Assembly: GCF_001953055.1 (NCBI RefSeq)
Contig: NZ_CP019044.1
Location: forward strand, 1,364,001-1,428,000
Reading direction: 5' to 3'
From: Salaquimonas pukyongi
GTDB lineage: Bacteria; Pseudomonadota; Alphaproteobacteria; Rhizobiales; Rhizobiaceae
DNA length: 64,000 bases
Shown: in pieces, positions 1-9,179 of the stretch
Position numbering within the stretch: the first letter of the stretch is position 1
How the letters are laid out: each line of letters starts with the position of its first letter
Notes under the pieces: model-generated
Seen by the model: the letters and a program-made list of their open reading frames with translations, nothing else
Told to the model about the DNA's origin: nothing
Databases searched by the model: none
Position numbers and translations under genes: made by a program

Positions 1-107
1 AACCTGCCGCCAAGGCGAAGGCGAAACCTGCAACCGGCAAGGGTGGCCAATCGACCGGTAAATCGGGCAAATCCGGCTCGGTTCCCAAGGTTCCGCTCAA
101 GACCTGA
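1..107 (+). CDS. C-terminal tail of a gene entering from the left, probably ClpA
   Basis: An open frame runs from the left edge to TGA at 105-107. The visible 34 residues are a low-complexity Ala/Lys/Pro/Gly/Ser tail ending in VPKVPLKT. Rhizobial ClpA (the ATPase partner of ClpP) often ends in a Lys/Pro-rich tail closing with a similar PKVPL-type motif, and a HIT/DUF482 gene group near clpA fits my recollection of the order. No conserved domain is visible, so the ClpA call is inference. A strong hairpin follows 24 bases after the stop. Confidence 0.4.
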   Translation, partial: PAAKAKAKPATGKGGQSTGKSGKSGSVPKVPLKT

Positions 108-130
108 GGCAAAAACACCATCTGAACATA

Positions 131-157
131 CTGAAACCCGGCAATGCCGGGTTTCAG
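131..157 (+). terminator. Hairpin terminator after the ClpA-like gene
   Basis: A perfect 12-bp inverted repeat (CTGAAACCCGGC, loop AAT, GCCGGGTTTCAG) sits 24 bases after the stop codon. It has no long T-run on the + strand, but position and stem strength suggest a transcription end for the upstream gene. Confidence 0.6.
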
Positions 158-329
158 TTGAAACAGTTTGTCATCGAACGGACTCCGGCCCGTCCGCAAA
201 ACTCTTGGCAGAGCAGAACAAACCGTTTAGACAAGCTTGCGGTCGAAACAAGTACCACAAAATGAAAGATGCGGCCGGTTCAGGGCCGGAAACCGGGGAA
301 GCCATGCCCGGTCAAAAGGGGTTATAGTC

Positions 330-773
330 ATGGAACAGTTGGAACAACTCGCCAGCATTCGCGATGCGGCGGAAAAGCGGCTTGAAGAAGCCCGCGCAGC
401 ACTTGAGCGCAGTCCGGATGCAAAGCTGGTTGCCTCACTCACCTTGCTGATCGACGATCTGAAAAAATCCTTCGAGGCTGAAGAGGCCGCCGCTGCAGCC
501 GAAGCAGGTGGTGCTGCGCCAACCGGCGGCGAAACTGCCGAAAGCGCTGGCGGGGACAATCCGGTTGATGCCAATGCTGACCTTAACTCGGAGGCCGACC
601 TTAATTCGGGGGGTGAGCCACAGGCAGAAGCAGCGCCCGAAACTGCTTCCGATCCTGCCTCCGATGCAGTTGAAGAGGCCGCAGAAGCTGCGCCTGCAAG
701 CGAGGAGTTTTCGCTTGAGGACAGCCTGGAAGCTGAACTTCTCAACGTGGATGACGGGGCTTCAAAACCTTGA
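330..773 (+). CDS. Acidic Ala/Glu-rich hypothetical protein
   Basis: A 147-residue protein, not assigned to a family. Residues 1-45 look like an amphipathic helix or short coiled coil. The rest is a low-complexity acidic stretch rich in Ala, Glu, Asp and Pro. ATG at 330 is preferred over the upstream in-frame ATG at 237 because AAAGGGG lies about 10 bases ahead and the upstream extension overlaps leader sequence. No signal peptide or membrane segment is seen. It stands alone between the terminator at 131-157 and the convergent HIT gene. An opposite-strand frame over the same bases is a composition shadow. Confidence 0.6.
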   Translation: MEQLEQLASIRDAAEKRLEEARAALERSPDAKLVASLTLLIDDLKKSFEAEEAAAAAEAGGAAPTGGETAESAGGDNPVDANADLNSEADLNSGGEPQAEAAPETASDPASDAVEEAAEAAPASEEFSLEDSLEAELLNVDDGASKP

Positions 774-868
774 AACCAATTTAAAACAGGATTTTAAGAG
801 CTTTTCTTAAAGCCAGTTCTTGCTCGCTGAAACCCCGCTGCCATGGTCATGATGTGTGGCGGGCAGCG

Positions 869-1300
869 TTACGCGCTTTCCAGCGCGGCGCGGATTTTGT
901 CCGCATGGGCGGTGAGCGCTTCCTGATCCGCCATCGCGCCGGTATGGGGCCTCAGGCTCACCCCCTCAAAGCGCGGGATGACATGAACGTGCAGGTGAAA
1001 GACGACCTGTCCGCCGGCCGGTTCGTTGAACTGCTGAACCGTTACCCCGTCTGCACCGAAGGCCCTGACGACGGTTCTGGCCATTTTCGCCGAGGTGCGC
1101 GCCACCGCTTCAACGGTTTCATCATCGGCATCAAGCAGATTGCGGGCAGGGCGCTTCGGCAGCACCAGGCAGTGGCCGTCGCCACGCGGCATGATGTCCA
1201 TGATCACCATCGTATCATCGTCTTCATAGACCTTGTGGCTTGGCATCTCACCGCGCAGGATCTTGGCGAAAATGTTCTCGTCATCATAGGGGTCCGGCAT
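869..1300 (-). CDS. HIT family nucleotide-binding hydrolase
   Basis: A 143-residue HIT-family protein that should hydrolyse or transfer nucleoside phosphates (HINT/Fhit-like); the substrate cannot be read from sequence. The histidine triad HLHVHVIP is present, with His102, His104 and His106, and the N-terminal FAKILRGEMP segment is typical of bacterial HINT proteins. The start at 1300 has GGAGGA about 6 bases upstream; a longer frame to 1426 would run into the tandem repeat and is rejected. It is the last gene of a leftward group with DUF482 and GDPD, separated from DUF482 by the repeat at 1368-1437. Confidence 0.9.
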   Translation of the reverse strand: MPDPYDDENIFAKILRGEMPSHKVYEDDDTMVIMDIMPRGDGHCLVLPKRPARNLLDADDETVEAVARTSAKMARTVVRAFGADGVTVQQFNEPAGGQVVFHLHVHVIPRFEGVSLRPHTGAMADQEALTAHADKIRAALESA

Positions 1301-1367
1301 GGGCTGTCCTCCAGGCAATTCAGCGCTTTCCGGCAACACTATGGGCACAAGTGAGGGCTGGTTCAAG

Positions 1368-1437
1368 CACCGCCCGCCAGGCACCGCCCGCCAGGCACTG
1401 CCCGCCAGGCACTGCCCGCCAGGCACCGCCCGGCAGG
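1368..1437. repeat. Tandem repeat, five 14-bp units
   Basis: Five consecutive 14-bp units of the form CACCGCCCGCCAGG (T for C at the fourth base in units 3 and 4, one further change in unit 5) fill the gap between the DUF482 stop and the HIT start. The period is not a multiple of three and no credible gene covers it. Confidence 0.9.
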
Positions 1438-1445
1438 GGATGCCA

Positions 1446-2636
1446 TCATGAATCGCCGCTTTGCCGGAAGGGCAGGTGATCGCGCAGGATTTCCTGCTCC
1501 ATCTTCACGTGATGGCGCTCTGATCGCAAATACTCATCGACTGCCCGCCGCAGGCCGGCATTGGCGATATGGTGGGCCGAATGGGTCGTAACCGGCTCAT
1601 AGCCGCGTGCCAGCTTGTGTTCGCCCTGCGCACCGGCCTCCACCCGCGCCAGGCCGTGGGCGATGGCAAATTCGATGGCCTGATAATAGCACAATTCGAA
1701 ATGCAGGAAGGGGTGGTCTTCAACGCATCCCCAATGGCGCCCGTACAGACAATCGCCGCCGATGAAATTGAGCGCACCTGCAACATACCGGCCATCGCGC
1801 TTTGCCATCACCAGCAACATTTTGTCGGCCATGCGTTCGCTGGCATGTGAAAAGAACGTGCGGGTCAGGTAGGGCGTGCCCCATTTGCGCGAACCGGTAT
1901 CCATGTAGAAGCCAAAGAAGGCGTCCCATGCCGCTTCGCTCAATTTGCTGCCGGTAAGGTGCTCGATCTCAAGCCCCGGCACCGACAGTGCGGTTTTCCG
2001 TTCCTTGCGGATGTTCTTGCGCTTTCTGGAGGAAAGCGACTGCAGAAATGTCTCGAAATTCTCATAGCCGCGATTGAACCAGTGAAATTGCCGGTCGGTG
2101 CGCGCCAGCAGGCCGGCATCGCGTGAAAGCTGCCATTCGGCCTTTGGCATGAAGGTGATATGGGCCGAGGAAGCACCCAGGCGCTGGGTCAGTTGCTGCA
2201 GCCCGTTGATGAGGGCATAGGAAAGCGCCTGGCGGTTGTGCGCTTGTCCGGTCAGAAAGCGCGGGCCGGTTGCAGGGGTAAAGGGCACGCTGCATTGCAG
2301 CTTTGGATAGTATTCACCACCGGCACGGTAGAACGCATCGGCCCAGCCATGGTCGAAGACATATTCGCCCTGGCTGTGGTTTTTCAGATAGCATGGCAGG
2401 GCGGCCAGCGCCTTGCCGCTGTCGTTCTCCAAAATCAGATGCTGTGCGAGCCAGCCGGTTTCGGCCACCGCCGAGCCGCTGTCTTCCAGCGCCGACAAAA
2501 AGGCATGGGAAACGAAAGGATTGAAGGCTGCGGCGCCGGTGCCGGACGGGACCTGTGCCAGCCGGTCCCATGTTGCTGCATCCACCGCGTTGATCGAGGC
2601 ATGTATGCGAATGCTGAAACTGGCTTGGCTATCCAT
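1446..2636 (-). CDS. DUF482 (COG3146) FemAB/GNAT-like acyltransferase
   Basis: A 396-residue protein of the DUF482/COG3146 family, annotated as GNAT-fold or FemAB-like 'peptidoglycan biosynthesis' proteins. Recognisable features are the conserved HRQFHWFNRGYENFETFL region and the following basic SSRKRKNIRKERK stretch. The C-terminal part reads CLYGRHWGC, then FELCYYQAIEFAI and VEAGAQGEHKLARGY, which are family signatures. The biochemical function is not established. ATG at 2636 is chosen; a TTG three codons upstream is possible but would leave no room for the GGAG site. It lies 20 bases after the GDPD stop, so the two probably share a transcript. Confidence 0.85.
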   Translation of the reverse strand: MDSQASFSIRIHASINAVDAATWDRLAQVPSGTGAAAFNPFVSHAFLSALEDSGSAVAETGWLAQHLILENDSGKALAALPCYLKNHSQGEYVFDHGWADAFYRAGGEYYPKLQCSVPFTPATGPRFLTGQAHNRQALSYALINGLQQLTQRLGASSAHITFMPKAEWQLSRDAGLLARTDRQFHWFNRGYENFETFLQSLSSRKRKNIRKERKTALSVPGLEIEHLTGSKLSEAAWDAFFGFYMDTGSRKWGTPYLTRTFFSHASERMADKMLLVMAKRDGRYVAGALNFIGGDCLYGRHWGCVEDHPFLHFELCYYQAIEFAIAHGLARVEAGAQGEHKLARGYEPVTTHSAHHIANAGLRRAVDEYLRSERHHVKMEQEILRDHLPFRQSGDS

Positions 2637-2656
2637 GAGCTCCAATCAATGGGGTA

Positions 2657-3406
2657 TCAGTCCCCCTGCGGCAGAGGCGGAAAGAATCCTTCAAAGGTGA
2701 TCTGATCAGCATAAAGCGCGCTTTTTGCGGCAGCTTCGGGCGAACGCACGGTCCAGGTGATCACCGGCCTGCCGGTTTGCCGGAATTCGTGCACAAACCG
2801 GTTCGGCAAATCGTCGATGCCATAGGACAGGAAATCGGGATCGTAGGCCGCCAGGGCCTGGTGGTGGGTCTCATGGAGCTTGTCGCCGCCCTCTGCCGTC
2901 AGACCGACCGGAATTTGCGTGCCGAGCTTGCGTGCGTCCTCAAGAAGCCAGTGGTTGAATGACATGATGGCCACAGGTCCGTCATAGGCTTCAAGCTGCG
3001 CCAGTACAGCGGCCACAAAGCCGTCATCCTCACCCGCAATGCCCTTGAGCTCCAGCACCAGTCCGCTTCTGCCGGCGGTCAGATCAAGCAATTGCCGGAG
3101 CGTGGGCACGCGGTCCTTCGAGCCGCCAATGGTAATGGCACCCAGTTCATCGGCCGTGCGGTCCAGGAACTTGCCGCTTTCGTCGGTCAGCCGGTCAAGG
3201 ATGTTGTCGTGAAAGACCATCGGCACACCATCGGCTGACGGATGCAGATCAACTTCGATCCCGTAGCCATGGTCGATTGCCGCCGCAGCAGCTGAAAGGG
3301 TGTTCTCGAAAACGCCGTTTGAAACATCATGCAGTCCGCGATGGGCGATCGGACGCTGCCTGATCCAGTCTGTCGGGCAGGGTGCTTTTTGGGTCTTCGC
3401 GGTCAC
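2657..3406 (-). CDS. Glycerophosphodiester phosphodiesterase family protein
   Basis: A 249-residue GDPD-family TIM-barrel protein that should hydrolyse glycerophosphodiesters to glycerol-3-phosphate and an alcohol. The N-terminal PIAHRGLHD, the metal-binding GIEVDLHPSADGVPMVFHD and the later LVLELKG match the catalytic His/Glu/Asp set. The C-terminal ITWTVRSPEAA is also typical. The start is uncertain: GTG at 3406 gives the usual short lead-in to the HRG motif, while an ATG at 3574 would overlap the divergent EipB gene start and adds unlikely sequence. No export signal is seen with the chosen start. Confidence 0.8.
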   Translation of the reverse strand: MTAKTQKAPCPTDWIRQRPIAHRGLHDVSNGVFENTLSAAAAAIDHGYGIEVDLHPSADGVPMVFHDNILDRLTDESGKFLDRTADELGAITIGGSKDRVPTLRQLLDLTAGRSGLVLELKGIAGEDDGFVAAVLAQLEAYDGPVAIMSFNHWLLEDARKLGTQIPVGLTAEGGDKLHETHHQALAAYDPDFLSYGIDDLPNRFVHEFRQTGRPVITWTVRSPEAAAKSALYADQITFEGFFPPLPQGD

Positions 3407-3572
3407 GGACGCATTACCAGGTATGGGATCGACTCCTGCAAGTGCAAAATGCAACCGGCTGCAAATTGCTGCGTTTACCAGAATTAGCCTTGTTTCAGGA
3501 TTGTCGGAGAAAGCCGTTGTATGCAACCCAATTTTGCCACATCCTGCAGGCTCAATAAACGGGGAGCGGGCC

Positions 3573-4457
3573 ATGTGGCCGGAGTTGATGAAGAAAAAAC
3601 CCATGCAAGGAAGTAATCCAGTTACCTGCATTGCGGCAGCAAGTTTTGCGCTGACCGCAATATTCGCTCCCGCACCGGCTGCTGCCGTGGGATTTGAGAT
3701 CCTCAAGCCCCATCGTGCCGTCTATGAGATCGAACTTGAGCAGGCGAGCGAACGCTCCGGCATCAATTCGATGAGCGGGCGGATCGTCTACGAGATGAAG
3801 GGGGATGAATGCGACGGAATTTCAGTCAGTTACCGCTTTGTTTCCCGCGTCAATGCAAACGGCGATATCTTCACGACCGATCAGCACACCGCTTCCCACG
3901 AAACGCCGGATGGAAATGAATACTCCTTTCTGACCAAGTCCTTCGTCAATGACAGGCTTGACCGCACCGTAAAGGGTGTTGCCGTCAACCGCCGCGACAC
4001 CATGGATGTGAGCCTGTCATCGCCACAGGAGCGCGAATTGGAACTGGAGGCGGCCAACTTCATTTCCAGCCATCTGGTCAAGGTGATCGAGGGCGCCAGG
4101 GAAGGGCGCCGGTTCTTCAGTCTTGACGTTTTCGACGGTGGCGACGATGCCGACGAGGTGTTGAAGACAACCAACATCGTCGGTGAGGCGAAAACCTATG
4201 ACGAACTGCTGCCCGGTGAAAAGGCAGAAGCAGTCGAGGAACTCGCCGAAGACCCCGCCTGGCCGGTTACCATCGGCTATTTCAAGAAGGAAAGAACCGA
4301 TTCCACCGAGCCGACACCGGTTTATGAGGTTTCCTTCCTGCTTTATGAGGGCGGCATATCGCGCAAGCTCGTCATGCGCTATCCCGACTATTCCCTGCGC
4401 GGCTCGCTCGTTTCCCTGGAATTCCTCGACGACAGCGATTGCACCATCCGGAACTGA
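3573..4457 (+). CDS. eipB: EipB-family periplasmic envelope-integrity protein (DUF1849)
   Basis: A 294-residue exported protein of the DUF1849 family, whose founding member EipB of Brucella supports cell-envelope integrity. An N-terminal signal peptide (Lys-rich start, hydrophobic core, Ala-rich cleavage region) ends near residue 38. The family's widely spaced cysteine pair is present: Cys80 in GDECDG and Cys290 four residues from the C-terminus, expected to form a disulfide in the periplasm. ATG at 3573 has GGGAG at good spacing; ATG at 3588 is an alternative that makes a tidier signal peptide. It is transcribed divergently from GDPD. Confidence 0.85.
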   Translation: MWPELMKKKPMQGSNPVTCIAAASFALTAIFAPAPAAAVGFEILKPHRAVYEIELEQASERSGINSMSGRIVYEMKGDECDGISVSYRFVSRVNANGDIFTTDQHTASHETPDGNEYSFLTKSFVNDRLDRTVKGVAVNRRDTMDVSLSSPQERELELEAANFISSHLVKVIEGAREGRRFFSLDVFDGGDDADEVLKTTNIVGEAKTYDELLPGEKAEAVEELAEDPAWPVTIGYFKKERTDSTEPTPVYEVSFLLYEGGISRKLVMRYPDYSLRGSLVSLEFLDDSDCTIRN

Positions 4458-4470
4458 CCTGGAACATCCC

Positions 4471-4777
4471 AGAGCGTGCCTTGGTTGGATGGAATCGTTT
4501 GAGCGCCGGGAGTTTGGTCTTCGGCAAGGCGCAAAAAGCGCAGCAGTGCAGGCACTGTCAGCGTTTTGCAACGCAGCCCGAAGGCCCGGGAACCAGGTTC
4601 AGGCGATTGCAGAAAACAAAAGGCATTCAACATGATATTGCATCACCTGTGGTGTCTTTTGCGCTGGCTTCGTCGAAATCCTCGCAGGATGGATAAACAT
4701 CCTGCAGCGGTCTTCTCCTTGCCAGGCACGAAAAATCCATCCATTCAAACTGCTTCCAGCTAACCAGGACACGCTCT
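4471..4777 (+). repeat. Intergenic inverted-terminus repeat, copy 1 of 3
   Basis: A 307-bp element fills the gap between eipB and dinB. Its ends are inverted repeats of about 24 bp (left AGAGCGTGCC..., right ...GGACACGCTCT; 20 of 24 positions pair identically). Its body aligns with 39133-39441 in the same orientation and with 57952-58261 in reverse. Inside, GCAGGATG-GATAAA-CATCCTGC (4684-4705) is a perfect 8-bp hairpin. The right terminus overlaps the dinB stop codon. Confidence 0.85.
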
Positions 4778-6158
4778 AGCGCCCTGCAGGCGGTTTGCGT
4801 CCTTCCTTGAAGGTAAGCCCCAGCTCCACCGCCTTGTCGCCGAACTTGCGGCGGATATGATCCATCGCATGTTCGGCCTTCGCCCGTTGCGCTGCATCCC
4901 TGTCCACGAGATCTTCGGGGTCGGCGGTCTCATCGCTCATCAGCGTCGAAACGCCGATCCCCAGCAAGCGGAAACGGGTGCCGTCCGCCTCTTTTTCCAG
5001 CAGGCTGGCAGCAATGCGAAAAATCCGGTCGGCAAGCTGTGTCGGGTCGGGCAGCGAGCGGTTGCGGGTTCGGGTTTTAAAGTCGGCTGTCTTCAGTTTC
5101 AGCACCACGGTCTGACCGGCCAGATGCTTGTCCTTCAGCCGGGCCGAGACCTTTTCCGAAAGCCGCCTTGCTATCCGCATGAGTTCGCCAGCGTCTGAAA
5201 TGTCGGTATTGAACGTGGTTTCCGAACTGATGCTCTTTGTGGCCATGCTGGTCGAGACGGTTCGCACATCCCGCCCATGGGCAAGCCGCGCCATGCGCTG
5301 GCCGATGGAGCCATAGCGGCGCACCAGTTCGGTTTCTTCCATGTCCTGAACGGCGGCAATGCCGGTAATGCCGTCGGATGCCAGCATTTTCTGTGTTTGC
5401 CTGCCCACGCCCCAAAACAGCGAGACCGGCTGTTTGCGCAGAAAGTCATAGGCTTCCGCTTCACCGATGACCGAAAAACCCTTCGGCTTTTCAAGGTCGG
5501 AGGCCACTTTCGCCAGAAACTTGCAATAGGAAAGCCCAACACTGACGGTCAGGTTGAGTTCTTCTTCCACGCGCCTTGCAAAGCGTGCCAGCGTCAGGGC
5601 AGGGGTCGCCTTGTGCAGCTTTTCGGTGCCTGAAAGGTCCAAAAACGCTTCATCGATGGAAAGCGGTTCGACCATTGGCGTTAGTTCGCGCATCATCTCC
5701 CGTATCTGCCGCCCGACGGCCACATATTTGGCCATGTCCGGCTTGATCACCACCGCATCGGGACAGGCCGCCAGCGCCTTGAACATCGGCATCGCCGAAT
5801 GCACGCCGCGGATGCGCGCCACATAGCAGCAGGTCGAAACAACGCCGCGCGTGCCCCCGCCAACGATGACGGGCAGGGGGGCCAGTTCCGGATTGTCGCG
5901 TTTTTCCACCGAGGCGTAGAACGCATCGCAATCGATATGGGCAACATGCAGGCGGGAAAGCTCGGGATGCATGACCAGCCGCGGGCTGCCGCAGCTCTTG
6001 CACCGGGACGCCGGCGCGGAAGACGCGGAAGATGCAGCCTGCGCAAGCGGCGCAAGGCAGTCCCGGCAAAATCCGTTGCCGCCCTTTGCCGGCGGCGCGG
6101 CGGCGCTTTCTTGAGGAACTGCAGGCTCGCGCGTATTCGATGGCTTTTGCTTTGTCAC
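4776..6158 (-). CDS. dinB: DNA polymerase IV (Y-family, DinB)
   Basis: A 460-residue Y-family polymerase for error-prone translesion synthesis. Catalytic acidic residues are in [13 protein letters not shown] (Asp76) and LSIDEAFLD (Asp169, Glu170), followed by the helix-hairpin-helix region and the little-finger domain. A rhizobial-type N-terminal extension carries a candidate zinc ribbon, Cys31-x2-Cys34 and Cys53-x2-Cys56, before the palm. The start is GTG at 6158. The TAG stop is made from T plus the AG of the repeat element terminus, so the very end of the gene abuts mobile or repeat sequence. It lies downstream of DUF3572, same strand, 42 bases apart. Confidence 0.93.
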   Translation of the reverse strand: MTKQKPSNTREPAVPQESAAAPPAKGGNGFCRDCLAPLAQAASSASSAPASRCKSCGSPRLVMHPELSRLHVAHIDCDAFYASVEKRDNPELAPLPVIVGGGTRGVVSTCCYVARIRGVHSAMPMFKALAACPDAVVIKPDMAKYVAVGRQIREMMRELTPMVEPLSIDEAFLDLSGTEKLHKATPALTLARFARRVEEELNLTVSVGLSYCKFLAKVASDLEKPKGFSVIGEAEAYDFLRKQPVSLFWGVGRQTQKMLASDGITGIAAVQDMEETELVRRYGSIGQRMARLAHGRDVRTVSTSMATKSISSETTFNTDISDAGELMRIARRLSEKVSARLKDKHLAGQTVVLKLKTADFKTRTRNRSLPDPTQLADRIFRIAASLLEKEADGTRFRLLGIGVSTLMSDETADPEDLVDRDAAQRAKAEHAMDHIRRKFGDKAVELGLTFKEGRKPPAGR

Positions 6159-6200
6159 CGCCAGTGCCTCAGTCGCGATCTGCCGGAATGCGGCATGATG

Positions 6201-6482
6201 TCATGTGCTCTGCCAAGGTTCGGTCGGCCCTCCCAGGATTTGCCGCGCCTTGGCCACCCGTTCGGGCCTTATTTCGCTGGCTTCCGAGAATTTCAGCAGC
6301 GCCGGCTCAAAGCCGAGAAAAAAGTCGAGAACTCCGGCAAGAAAGGCCGGTTCCCTGACGGCCGTGCGAATGCCGCCGGGATCAACCCCGGTCAGCGCCA
6401 GAAAACGGCTGAGTTGCTCCGGGTCCTCCGCGATATAGGTCAGGCCGGAAACGGCAATGTCTCGGGCTTCTTCCTCGGTCAT
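6201..6482 (-). CDS. DUF3572 domain protein
   Basis: A 93-residue protein of the DUF3572 family, function unknown, with the characteristic DIAVSGLTYIAEDPEQLSRF segment and the central ALTGVDPGGIR motif. It is predicted soluble and mostly helical. It is divergent from divK with about 200 bases between, an arrangement common in Rhizobiales, so it may share a control region with divK; nothing in the sequence shows a functional link. Confidence 0.85.
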   Translation of the reverse strand: MTEEEARDIAVSGLTYIAEDPEQLSRFLALTGVDPGGIRTAVREPAFLAGVLDFFLGFEPALLKFSEASEIRPERVAKARQILGGPTEPWQST

Positions 6483-6686
6483 TAGCGTGTATTTCCTGAT
6501 GACAATGACAGAAACCCTGAACAGCCTGCATTGTGGGGCTCAATCCCGTGGCCGCAGGTGACGTTTGTTTCCATTTCGTCAATACTATTGCTTTAGCCTT
6601 GCCGGGATCAATGGCACGATGATCAAAGCCGGGCTCACCCGGATTGGCCGGTCTACGGGGACTGAAACACTGCAAGCGGATTTGGC

Positions 6687-7058
6687 ATGACGAAAACCGT
6701 GATGATTGTTGAGGACAACGAACTCAACATGAAGCTTTTCAACGATCTGCTGGAGGCCAAGGGGTACAGCACGATCCAGACCAGAAACGGCATGGAAGCG
6801 CTGGATCTGGCGCGCAAGCACAAGCCTGACCTGATCTTGATGGACATTCAGCTGCCGGAAGTCTCCGGGCTGGAAGTCACCAAATGGCTGAAAGAGGAAA
6901 ATGAACTGCATGCCATTCCGGTCATTGCAGTGACGGCCTTTGCCATGAAGGGGGACGAGGAGCGGATACGCCAGGGCGGTTGCGAGGCTTACATCTCCAA
7001 GCCGATCTCGGTGAACACCTTCCTTGAAACCATTGAGACATATTTGAACCGGGACTAG
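6687..7058 (+). CDS. divK: Single-domain response regulator DivK
   Basis: A 123-residue stand-alone receiver domain. Acidic pocket Glu9/Asp10, phosphoacceptor Asp53 in [13 protein letters not shown], the Thr/Ala switch in [12 protein letters not shown], and Lys in YISKPIS are all present. In alphaproteobacteria DivK is phosphorylated by PleC/DivJ-type kinases and acts on the DivL-CckA-CtrA pathway controlling cell division and asymmetry. The 42-base gap to pleD, same strand, supports the assignment because divK-pleD is a conserved pair. Confidence 0.95.
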   Translation: MTKTVMIVEDNELNMKLFNDLLEAKGYSTIQTRNGMEALDLARKHKPDLILMDIQLPEVSGLEVTKWLKEENELHAIPVIAVTAFAMKGDEERIRQGGCEAYISKPISVNTFLETIETYLNRD

Positions 7059-7100
7059 TTCCCAACGTTTACACGCATTGCACGATAGAGATCCCATCGC

Positions 7101-8477
7101 ATGTCAGGCAGAATTCTGGTTGTTGACGATATCGAGGCCAATGTAAGGCTCTTGGAAGCCCGCCTCATGGCGGAGTATTTTCAGGTGCTGACCGCCTATA
7201 ACGGACGCGATGCGCTGGAAATCTGCGCCAACGGCGAATGCGACGTGGTGCTGCTCGACGTCATGATGCCGGAAATGGACGGTTTCGAGGTCTGCCGCCG
7301 GCTGAAAGCCGATCCGCGCACCATGCATCTTCCCGTTGTCATGGTGACAGCGCTCGACCAGGTCGAGGACCGGGTTCAGGGGCTCAACGCGGGCGCCGAC
7401 GATTTTCTTACAAAACCGGTCAACGACCTTGCCCTGGTAACGCGGGTAAAGAGCCTGGTGCGGCTCAAGATGCTGACCGACGAACTTCGCCTGAGAGCAA
7501 CCACCGGGCAGGAAATCAGTGTTCAGGAACTGATGGCGCAATCCCTGCGCAACGCAGAATCGGAGAAGGCGAAAATCCTCGTCGTCGACGACAAGCCTTC
7601 ATCGTATGAGCGCATCGTCAAATACCTGTCGGCCGAAAACCGCATCACCCTGGTGTCCGATCCCCGGGAGGCGCTGCTGAAGGCTGCCGACAATGATTTT
7701 GATGCCGCCATCATCTCCCTTTCCCTGGCAGACATGGACGCATTGCGTCTTTGCGCCCAGCTCAAGTCGCTGGAGAAAACGCGCATGCTGCCGCTGCTGA
7801 TTGTCAGCGAGATCGATCAGGAACAGAAGGTCATCCAGGCCCTCGACATGGGCATCAACGATTATGTCCGCCGGCCGGTCGACCGCAATGAAATCCTTGC
7901 CCGCGTCCGCACCCAGGTGCGCCGCAAGCGCTTCAACCTGCTTTTGCGCGATTCGGTGCAGCAGACCATCGAAATGGCGGTGACCGATTCCCTTACCGGC
8001 CTCAACAACCGCCGTTATCTCGACAGCCATCTTCCGGGCATGATCGAGAAGGCCCAGGAGCGCAACTCGCCCCTTTCGCTGATCATCTGCGACATCGACC
8101 ATTTCAAGCAGGTCAACGACAATCACGGCCACGACGTGGGCGACGAGGTCATTGCCGAGTTTGCCCGCCGCATCAAGAAGAACGTGCGCAACATCGATCT
8201 TGCCTGCCGCTTCGGCGGCGAGGAGTTTGTCGTTGCGATGCCGGAAACCGACATCAAGACGGCCCGTATCGTCGCCGAGCGGATCCGCAACGAGATTTCC
8301 ATGCATCCCTTTGTGGTGGACCAGGGCGGCAAGCAGCTGGCCGTCACCGTCAGCCTGGGCGTTGCATCGCTTGAAGCGCCGGACGACACGCCCGAAAGCC
8401 TGCTCAAACGCGCTGACAACGGGCTTTATCAGGCAAAGCGCGGCGGGCGCAACATGGTGGTCTACGAGGCTGCATGA
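7101..8477 (+). CDS. pleD: PleD response regulator, diguanylate cyclase
   Basis: A 458-residue REC-REC-GGDEF protein that makes cyclic di-GMP when phosphorylated. The first receiver has Asp9/Asp10 and acceptor Asp53. The second receiver has Ser in the acceptor position (AAIISLSLADMD), so it is a pseudo-receiver, as expected for PleD, where it serves dimerisation. The cyclase domain has the GGEEF motif at 372-376 and the product-inhibition I-site RNID at 363-366, five residues before it. It is co-directional with divK and probably in one operon. Confidence 0.95.
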   Translation: MSGRILVVDDIEANVRLLEARLMAEYFQVLTAYNGRDALEICANGECDVVLLDVMMPEMDGFEVCRRLKADPRTMHLPVVMVTALDQVEDRVQGLNAGADDFLTKPVNDLALVTRVKSLVRLKMLTDELRLRATTGQEISVQELMAQSLRNAESEKAKILVVDDKPSSYERIVKYLSAENRITLVSDPREALLKAADNDFDAAIISLSLADMDALRLCAQLKSLEKTRMLPLLIVSEIDQEQKVIQALDMGINDYVRRPVDRNEILARVRTQVRRKRFNLLLRDSVQQTIEMAVTDSLTGLNNRRYLDSHLPGMIEKAQERNSPLSLIICDIDHFKQVNDNHGHDVGDEVIAEFARRIKKNVRNIDLACRFGGEEFVVAMPETDIKTARIVAERIRNEISMHPFVVDQGGKQLAVTVSLGVASLEAPDDTPESLLKRADNGLYQAKRGGRNMVVYEAA

Positions 8478-8984
8478 AGCCGCCTTGGCCTGGCTCATGC
8501 AACTGGCCGGGGTGATTTCGCCCTTGTCCACAAGCTGAAAAACCCGGCAAATACTTGGGTTTTGACGCCGCAATTACCGGTTTTCAGCGGAAAATCGGCG
8601 TGCCGCGTTAAGGTTGATCTCTAACCATCTTGAACGACTGTTTCGAGTATGGTTACGAAATCGTTGATTTTCCTGACAGATTGTTTCTATATTTCCCCAT
8701 CTACAGGGCATTGGCAGGTTTTGCTGTCCTGGAAATGAAATGCGCCGAAGGGGCGGTTGCACAAAACCGGCTTGAAGAAGAAGCCGCGCAAGCCCCGACA
8801 TATGAACAGTTTCCCTACGGAGTGCTCAGGTCCGCCGCATCTCCTGGGTCCGTGGGGTTGTCGGTCGGTCACCGGACTATTGGCCTCCTCGTACCATATC
8901 CGGCTGACCGGCCGACCCTTTCTTCCCCAAGAATTTCAAGCTTTCCGCACTGCGCCTTTTGCTGAGCCCTTTGCTGTACGCCTT

Positions 8985-9087
8985 GCCGGGCCCCCCTTGC
9001 CGGGCCCCTTTGCCGGGCCCCCTTTGCCGGGCCCCCTTTGCCGGGCCCCCTTTTGCCGGGCCCCCTTTGCCGGGCTCCCTTGCCGGG
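8985..9087. repeat. Tandem repeat, eight units with about 14-bp period
   Basis: The word GCCGGG recurs at 8985, 8999, 9012, 9026, 9040, 9055, 9069 and 9082, spacing 13-15 bases, mostly 14, with C- and T-runs between. It is intergenic and not coding-like. The period equals that of the repeat at 1368-1437, although the unit sequence differs. Confidence 0.9.
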
Positions 9088-9121
9088 CATTGTACAGCCG
9101 CCTGCATCGCAGCGTGAAAAA

Positions 9122-9150
9122 CAAAAAAGCCCCGGCGAAATGCCAGGGCC
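9122..9150 (-). terminator. Intrinsic terminator of rpmG
   Basis: Read on the minus strand, CCCTGGC, loop ATTTC, GCCGGGG is followed by C and six T, 30 bases after the rpmG stop. This is a textbook rho-independent terminator. Confidence 0.85.
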
Positions 9151-9179
9151 TCAAGCAATATGTTCTGGCAGCAGGAAAC

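Larger units (their letters stand above)
8478..9179. other. Long intergenic region between pleD and rpmG
   Basis: About 700 bases without a convincing gene. It holds a weak hairpin just after pleD (AAAACCC at 8539-8545 with GGGTTTT at 8557-8563), a GC-rich tandem repeat (8985-9087) and the rpmG terminator (9122-9150). Frames crossing the tandem repeat are low-complexity products of the repeat. Confidence 0.7.

Noticed and set aside
3300-3572. N-terminal extension of EipB to 3300
   Set aside because: It would overlap the conserved N-terminal half of GDPD on the other strand, and the signal peptide begins only after 3573.
8600-8630. TTAA...TAACC half-sites after pleD as a CtrA site
   Set aside because: Second half-site imperfect and position downstream of pleD makes a regulatory role unlikely.
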